Source of the DNA: Pseudomonadota bacterium | GTDB taxonomy: Bacteria; Bdellovibrionota; Bdellovibrionia; Bdellovibrionales; JACTMU01 | Direction: 5' to 3' | Length of the DNA stretch: 64,000 nt | NCBI GenBank assembly: GCA_014584465.1 | Contig: JACTMU010000015.1 | Location: forward strand, 29,851 to 93,850 | Shown here: piece after piece, positions 60,308-64,000 of the stretch | How the letters are laid out: each line of letters starts with the position of its first letter | Numbering within the stretch: position 1 is the stretch's first letter | Made by a program: the position numbers and the translations under genes | Notes under the pieces: model-generated | The model's input: only the letters and a program-made list of their open reading frames with translations | Told to the model about the DNA's origin: nothing | Database searches by the model: none

Positions 60308-61443
60308 TGAATCTTCTGAAGAGATACCGCAACATTGTTTTGGTTCTATTTCTTTTTGCATTCTTTATTGATCCCTCCATTTCCTGGGGCTTTCCTGAGA
60401 TGAGCCGACATGGATATGGGAGCTGCGTTGCCTGTCACTTTAGCCCCTCCGGTGGTGGAATTCTCAATGACTATGGGCGAACCTTATCGAATGAGCTTTT
60501 GAGTTCCTACATCTTGGATGAAAAAGATGAGACTGATCTTAAAATAGGGGACTTGAATGACCAGGAGAAAGAGAATCTTCGATTCTATCTTGGCGCAGAT
60601 GTCCGATCTGTGGGAACCTTTGTAGAGACGAAACTCTACAAAGAGAGCCGTTACATACTTATGCAAATGGATCTAGAGGGTCGAGTTCAATATCGGGAAA
60701 AATTTGGAATGTCGATCCGCCCAGGCCTCCTAGAAAAGAGTACGACCTCTTCAGGCGAGAATGAATTTTTCCTTCGAACCTACTCTTTTGACTACACTCC
60801 GATTGAATCTATCTCATTGCGATTGGGACGTTTTAGGCCATCTTTTGGATTGGGGGTTGCAAATCATACTTTGTATGTTCGGCAAGATTTGGAATTTGGT
60901 TTAAGGTCCGAAAGTCACGCCTTGGAATTTTCTTGGCTTAGCGACTCCCTATCGATCATTCTTACTCCATTTGCAGAACAGCCCGACCGGAATCAGTCAC
61001 TGCGCGAACGTGGCGCGACTCTTTCTCTTTCCTATTTTTTCTTAGATCACTTCAAAGTGGGTTTAAGTCTTTTTCGTGGTCAAAGTGACACCCAAATTCG
61101 TACGATCGCTGGCCCAAATTGGGTTCTCGGAATCACCGACAAGATTTTTTTTATGTCAGAAATCGACTGGCAATCAATCGATTCTGAGATGAAACAGGGA
61201 TACGCAATGTATCATCGTTTCAATTACGAATGGGTTCAAGGCGTTCACACCTACATTCCTTATCAACTATCTTTTCTTGACCTGGGTCTACCGACCTCAA
61301 AAAAGGAGTCCTTGGGAGTTGGTGCTCAATTTTTCCCCATCAAGTACTTTGAACTTAACTTTGAGTGGCTTAAAGAGCGAACCTCCGCCAATGACTCTCA
61401 ACCCTATGATGTAGCTCTATTGCTTTTTCATCTCTACTACTGA
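60304..61443 (+). CDS. Outer-membrane beta-barrel with N-terminal c-heme site
   Basis: 379 residues. The signal (VLVLFLFAFFIDPSISWG) is followed by MSRHGYGSCVACHFSPSGGGILNDYGR, a CxxCH heme motif with the typical SPSGGGxLxxYGR tail. From residue 90 on there is a porin-like barrel (YILMQMDLEGRVQYREKFGMSIRPGL, ISLRLGRFRPSFGLGVANHTLYVRQDL, ending LLFHLYY with a terminal aromatic). The gene overlaps yceI by four bases. It would place heme at the outer membrane. Confidence 0.82.
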   Translation: MMNLLKRYRNIVLVLFLFAFFIDPSISWGFPEMSRHGYGSCVACHFSPSGGGILNDYGRTLSNELLSSYILDEKDETDLKIGDLNDQEKENLRFYLGADVRSVGTFVETKLYKESRYILMQMDLEGRVQYREKFGMSIRPGLLEKSTTSSGENEFFLRTYSFDYTPIESISLRLGRFRPSFGLGVANHTLYVRQDLEFGLRSESHALEFSWLSDSLSIILTPFAEQPDRNQSLRERGATLSLSYFFLDHFKVGLSLFRGQSDTQIRTIAGPNWVLGITDKIFFMSEIDWQSIDSEMKQGYAMYHRFNYEWVQGVHTYIPYQLSFLDLGLPTSKKESLGVGAQFFPIKYFELNFEWLKERTSANDSQPYDVALLLFHLYY

Positions 61444-61655
61444 TTGCGTCAGCATAAGAAACACTTATAGGAACCATTCACCGAATTTGGCTAAAGTGAA
61501 TTGAACATCAATCCTCCTTTGGAATCAAATTGCACCAGGGTCTTACACTTTTGCGTCTGCCATTGACAACTTTACCAATTGGTGATGAAGAGGAGTTCTA
61601 TGCAGTTCGTTTTAAAACTTAGTTTCAACGGCAAATCTTTGAAAAGGAGTCAAAA

Positions 61656-62006
61656 ATGGTGAATCAATTTCGATGGAAAGCCTTGGTCTTGGGCCTCTTC
61701 GTGAGCATAAATGCAAATGCCTCATTCTCAAACATTTATGATACGATCTTCGAACTTAAATGCATTTTCTGCCATGATGAAGCAACTCCCACCAATGGAA
61801 ACGTCAACCTCTCCTCCTATGAAGTGATCATGGGGAGTGCAGCACCTCAGCTCGTCATCCCTGGAGATCCAGAGGCGAGCATCTTGTACAGGAGCATTAA
61901 AGATGGTCGAATGCCTTTGGGCCTTGATCCTTTGTCCAACGAAGAGATTGAGCTCGTTCGCCAGTGGATTGCCGACGGGGCCGTGAACTCACAAACACCT
62001 CAATAA
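61656..62006 (+). CDS. Secreted c-type-heme protein (CxxCH)
   Basis: 116 residues. Signal peptide ALVLGLFVSINANA, then IYDTIFELKCIFCHDEATPTNG (CxxCH), VNLSSYEVIM, LVIPGDPEASILYRSIKDGRMPLGLDPL (MPxG) and IELVRQWIADGA. It is paralogous to the lipoprotein at 59265 but lacks a lipobox, so it is soluble. AAGGAG lies seven bases before the ATG. The 212-base gap before it holds no gene that I can support. Confidence 0.87.
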   Translation: MVNQFRWKALVLGLFVSINANASFSNIYDTIFELKCIFCHDEATPTNGNVNLSSYEVIMGSAAPQLVIPGDPEASILYRSIKDGRMPLGLDPLSNEEIELVRQWIADGAVNSQTPQ

Positions 62007-62025
62007 AAGATGGCAACGGACGTGA

Positions 62026-63246
62026 TTATACAATCACGTCCACTTCTGAAACAATGCAGCCTGAAGGTTGGCTCTTTCTAAAACCATCTGATGAGACGTC
62101 AATCAGACGACTGCTCAAATACTCATTGATTGAGGTTTTCAGAGTCACCTGGGGCGCAAGGCCCACAAGATTTCCCCTCTCAAAGAGATAGCCAATTTGA
62201 ACGGGTGAGGAAAACTCACCCAAATCATTGGTATCACCACCGGCGGCTAGGGCAACAACCAGGCATCGGTCCAAAGATCCTAAGATCTCTCGCCAGGACT
62301 TACGCCCCTTTGCAAATCTCAATGAATGGGGGCCCAACTGAACCCCGCGATCATAGATCCGGCAGCCATTACCCGTAGTTGCGACACCATATTTCTTCCC
62401 GAATCTCAGGTCACTGATCAACGAAACAAAACAGCCTTGGTCAATCAACTTAAGGTCTTGATCCCGTCGAACGACCCCCTCCCCGTCAAAAAATTGAACC
62501 TGCCCAGACAATGGATCGTAGGCACAATCATAGATCGTCACCTTCGGATTGAAAAGCTTTTGACCTAACCGATTGCTGTAAAGCGCAGCTCCTTCATGGT
62601 AACTGTTGACTTGAAAAGATTCGATCAGCTTTCCTAAGGGTGTAAGCGACTCCTCAAACAAAACAGGCATCGCACATGATTGGAGTTCCACTTTCCGATC
62701 GTGTGCATCCAAATAGGGCACATGATCTGAAATGGTTCTTTCAATACCTGGTTGAGCTGTCGACTCACCAAACAGCCCATCAATCATATTGCCAGACCCC
62801 TTCCTCTGATAGAAGATGTACCAATCACAAAAATCCCCAGATGTTTTAAGATCCAAGCCATAACTTGCACTCAAAGAACAGTTTGTCGACTTGATCATGC
62901 AGTTTCCGCCAAACACAAATTGAGGATATCGTTTGCAGAGCTCAGTGAAACTCTCGCCAAAGTGATTCAAAATTTGAGGATCAACGTCAACACCTTGGCG
63001 CTCCTCAATTCGAGCTTCTGCAAATCCATAGTTATGTTCAGTGCCTGGACCACCCCACTTATAACTGTCTTGCAACAGTTGCTCCAATGAAGTGCTTCCC
63101 AACCGTGAAGTTTGAAATAGCTTCCCATTTTCAAATCTCCGAACAGCAAACCGCTGTATCTCTGAATTCTTCCTGGCCGTAATCCTGCTTCCTTCTGCCT
63201 TAAGTGAAGAGATTTTTTCATAGATCGATAAAAGGTCGTGTTCCAT
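62026..63246 (-). CDS. TldE/PmbA-like protease subunit
   Basis: 406 residues. The TldD/PmbA fold shows GSTSLEQLLQDSYKWGG near residue 50, a central domain, and the C-terminal blocks SYHEGAALYSNRLGQKLFNPKVTIYDCAYDP, FFDGEGVVRRDQDLKLIDQGCFVSLI, and YLFERGNLVGLAPQVTLKTSINEYL. Like other TldE subunits it lacks HExxxH. The ATG at 63246 overlaps the tldD stop (TGATG); a longer frame adds 27 residues from tldD sequence. TldD and TldE form a metalloprotease that trims unfolded or modified peptides. Confidence 0.87.
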   Translation of the reverse strand: MEHDLLSIYEKISSLKAEGSRITARKNSEIQRFAVRRFENGKLFQTSRLGSTSLEQLLQDSYKWGGPGTEHNYGFAEARIEERQGVDVDPQILNHFGESFTELCKRYPQFVFGGNCMIKSTNCSLSASYGLDLKTSGDFCDWYIFYQRKGSGNMIDGLFGESTAQPGIERTISDHVPYLDAHDRKVELQSCAMPVLFEESLTPLGKLIESFQVNSYHEGAALYSNRLGQKLFNPKVTIYDCAYDPLSGQVQFFDGEGVVRRDQDLKLIDQGCFVSLISDLRFGKKYGVATTGNGCRIYDRGVQLGPHSLRFAKGRKSWREILGSLDRCLVVALAAGGDTNDLGEFSSPVQIGYLFERGNLVGLAPQVTLKTSINEYLSSRLIDVSSDGFRKSQPSGCIVSEVDVIV

Positions 63247-63907
63247 CAACTCACCTGCATCTCTTTGACAAGAACAAATGGACCACCATCTGAAACAGGT
63301 AATGGCCATTGTTCCATCTTCCCACATCCACCCACGGCAGAACTGTGGAGCTGAAAATCAGACGATACCGCCTCAGCGTTTCTCAATGTTTCAAAAACAG
63401 ATCCTGAAATGACCGTCAGACGAACAGGATCTCTTTTTCCGTTGGCGCCGATCAAATAACCCCTATAGGGAGCGATTGTGAAAGTGCTTAAACCACTCCC
63501 GTGCTTAATCCCTTGAACCAGGAGAGCTCCTTCACAACGCTCCAAAATCTTCGCCACAGGCTCTCTCCCCGGCTCAATGTAGGTTGAAGTCATTCTCACA
63601 ATAGGCTCCCATTCAAAGCTCATCGCTCGTGAGTTCCCCGTAGGTCTCTCATCCAGTTGAACTGCCGTTTCGAGACTGTGAAGTCGACCAGTCAAAATTC
63701 CACTCTTGATCAAGTAATTCTTCTGTGCGTAGGTCCCCTCGTCATCAATTGGACAGTAGCCAGAGGTTCTCTCCAATCCTCCAAAGTCCACGATGGTCAA
63801 ACACTCCGACCCTATCTTTTTGCCGATCTCCCACTCCTTGAGTGCCAAAGGATCTCCCAACATAAAGTCCGCTTCCGACTTGTGGCCAAAAGATTCATGG
63901 GTAAATA
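63246..63907 (-). pseudogene. TldD-like metalloprotease, C-terminal part, cut by type B element
   Basis: The remaining frame begins THESFGHKSEADFMLG, the HExxxH zinc motif of TldD, followed by GSECLTIVDFGG, GYCPIDDEGTYAQKNYLI, TGNSRAMSFEWEPIVRMTSTYIEPG and HGSGLSTFTIAPYRGYLI. The N-terminal domain of about 220 residues should precede it, but a palindromic element begins one codon before the motif, and a TAG within the element closes the frame. An ATG lies after the zinc motif, so any product starting there is inactive. Whether the 5' half survives beyond the window is unknown. Confidence 0.85.
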
Positions 63908-64000
63908 GGGGCTGTCCGGTAATTCGCTTTTTGATCGATTTTGATAAGTTTTTCTTATACCGAGGCGGGCCGACGAAGGGCTAGCCAGAGGCGCTAACTC
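63902..64000. repeat. Type B palindromic element running off the window edge
   Basis: The left terminus GGGGCTGTCCGGTAATTCGC starts at 63908, directly after TAAATA, which fits the TANNTA target form. The mini-hairpin ATAAGTTTTTCTTAT and the core CGAGGCGGGCCGACGAAGG, CTAGCCAGAGGCGC follow to the last base. The core faces the same way as in the left half of type A. The right end lies outside. Confidence 0.93.

Noticed and set aside
1..64000. CRISPR arrays, tRNA or rRNA genes, prophage
   Set aside because: I saw no regularly spaced direct repeats, no cloverleaf or rRNA signature sequences, and no phage structural genes.

Overview
The window looks like a chromosome segment of a Gram-negative bacterium with medium GC, most likely from the Bdellovibrionota/Oligoflexia or a related deltaproteobacterial-type lineage. 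Reasons: Tol-Pal genes, many lipoproteins with lipoboxes, outer-membrane barrels, a regulator of the TIGR02147/DUF4423 type, tandem DUF4360 secreted proteins, and an RLAN-type RimK cluster. This placement is inference; no rRNA or other marker gene lies in the window.

Layout. 1-2.5 kb: a HAD hydrolase cut by the window edge, a nucleotidyltransferase-like protein and a damaged S9 peptidase. 2.7-15 kb: a nine-gene minus-strand operon joining an HMG-CoA-synthase-like/DUF35 fusion, an SCP2-type thiolase, both subunits of a B12-dependent acyl-CoA mutase, a three-subunit molybdenum hydroxylase, a class III CoA-transferase and a 3-hydroxyacyl-CoA dehydrogenase/enoyl-CoA hydratase fusion. It looks like a complete CoA-dependent catabolic route for an unknown acid. 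15-29 kb: trmB-like and tdk genes, a DUF4143 ATPase, an M64 peptidase, the operon pal-DUF4398-cpoB-tsaD-rsmA-smpB, and a large metalloprotease-propeller-barrel protein. 29-39 kb: small envelope proteins, an orphan ABC ATPase with a mini-permease, cytidine deaminase, a nitrilase beside a GNAT-PEP carboxylase fusion, and two DUF4360 proteins. 39-48 kb: a split XRE/DUF4423 regulator with a small secreted protein, then a RimK/GCS2/C39-like/formylglutamate-amidohydrolase cluster. 48-64 kb: transporter, OmpA-like, nuclease, DEAD helicase, hydrolase, HPF-like/receiver protein, a disrupted MFS gene, a c-heme/YceI/porin cluster, and tldDE with tldD disrupted.

The signal that cuts across the window is a dispersed family of short palindromic elements of about 100-165 bp. 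They share one core but carry different termini. At least two intact copies and one edge-cut copy sit in 6-bp duplications or target sites of the form TANNTA. Copies split an MFS gene, cut tldD just before its HExxxH motif, rewrite the C-terminus of the mutase small subunit, and end the S9 peptidase gene before its catalytic histidine. Two copies share an identical 90-bp stretch, so the family moved recently. No transposase gene is visible in the window.
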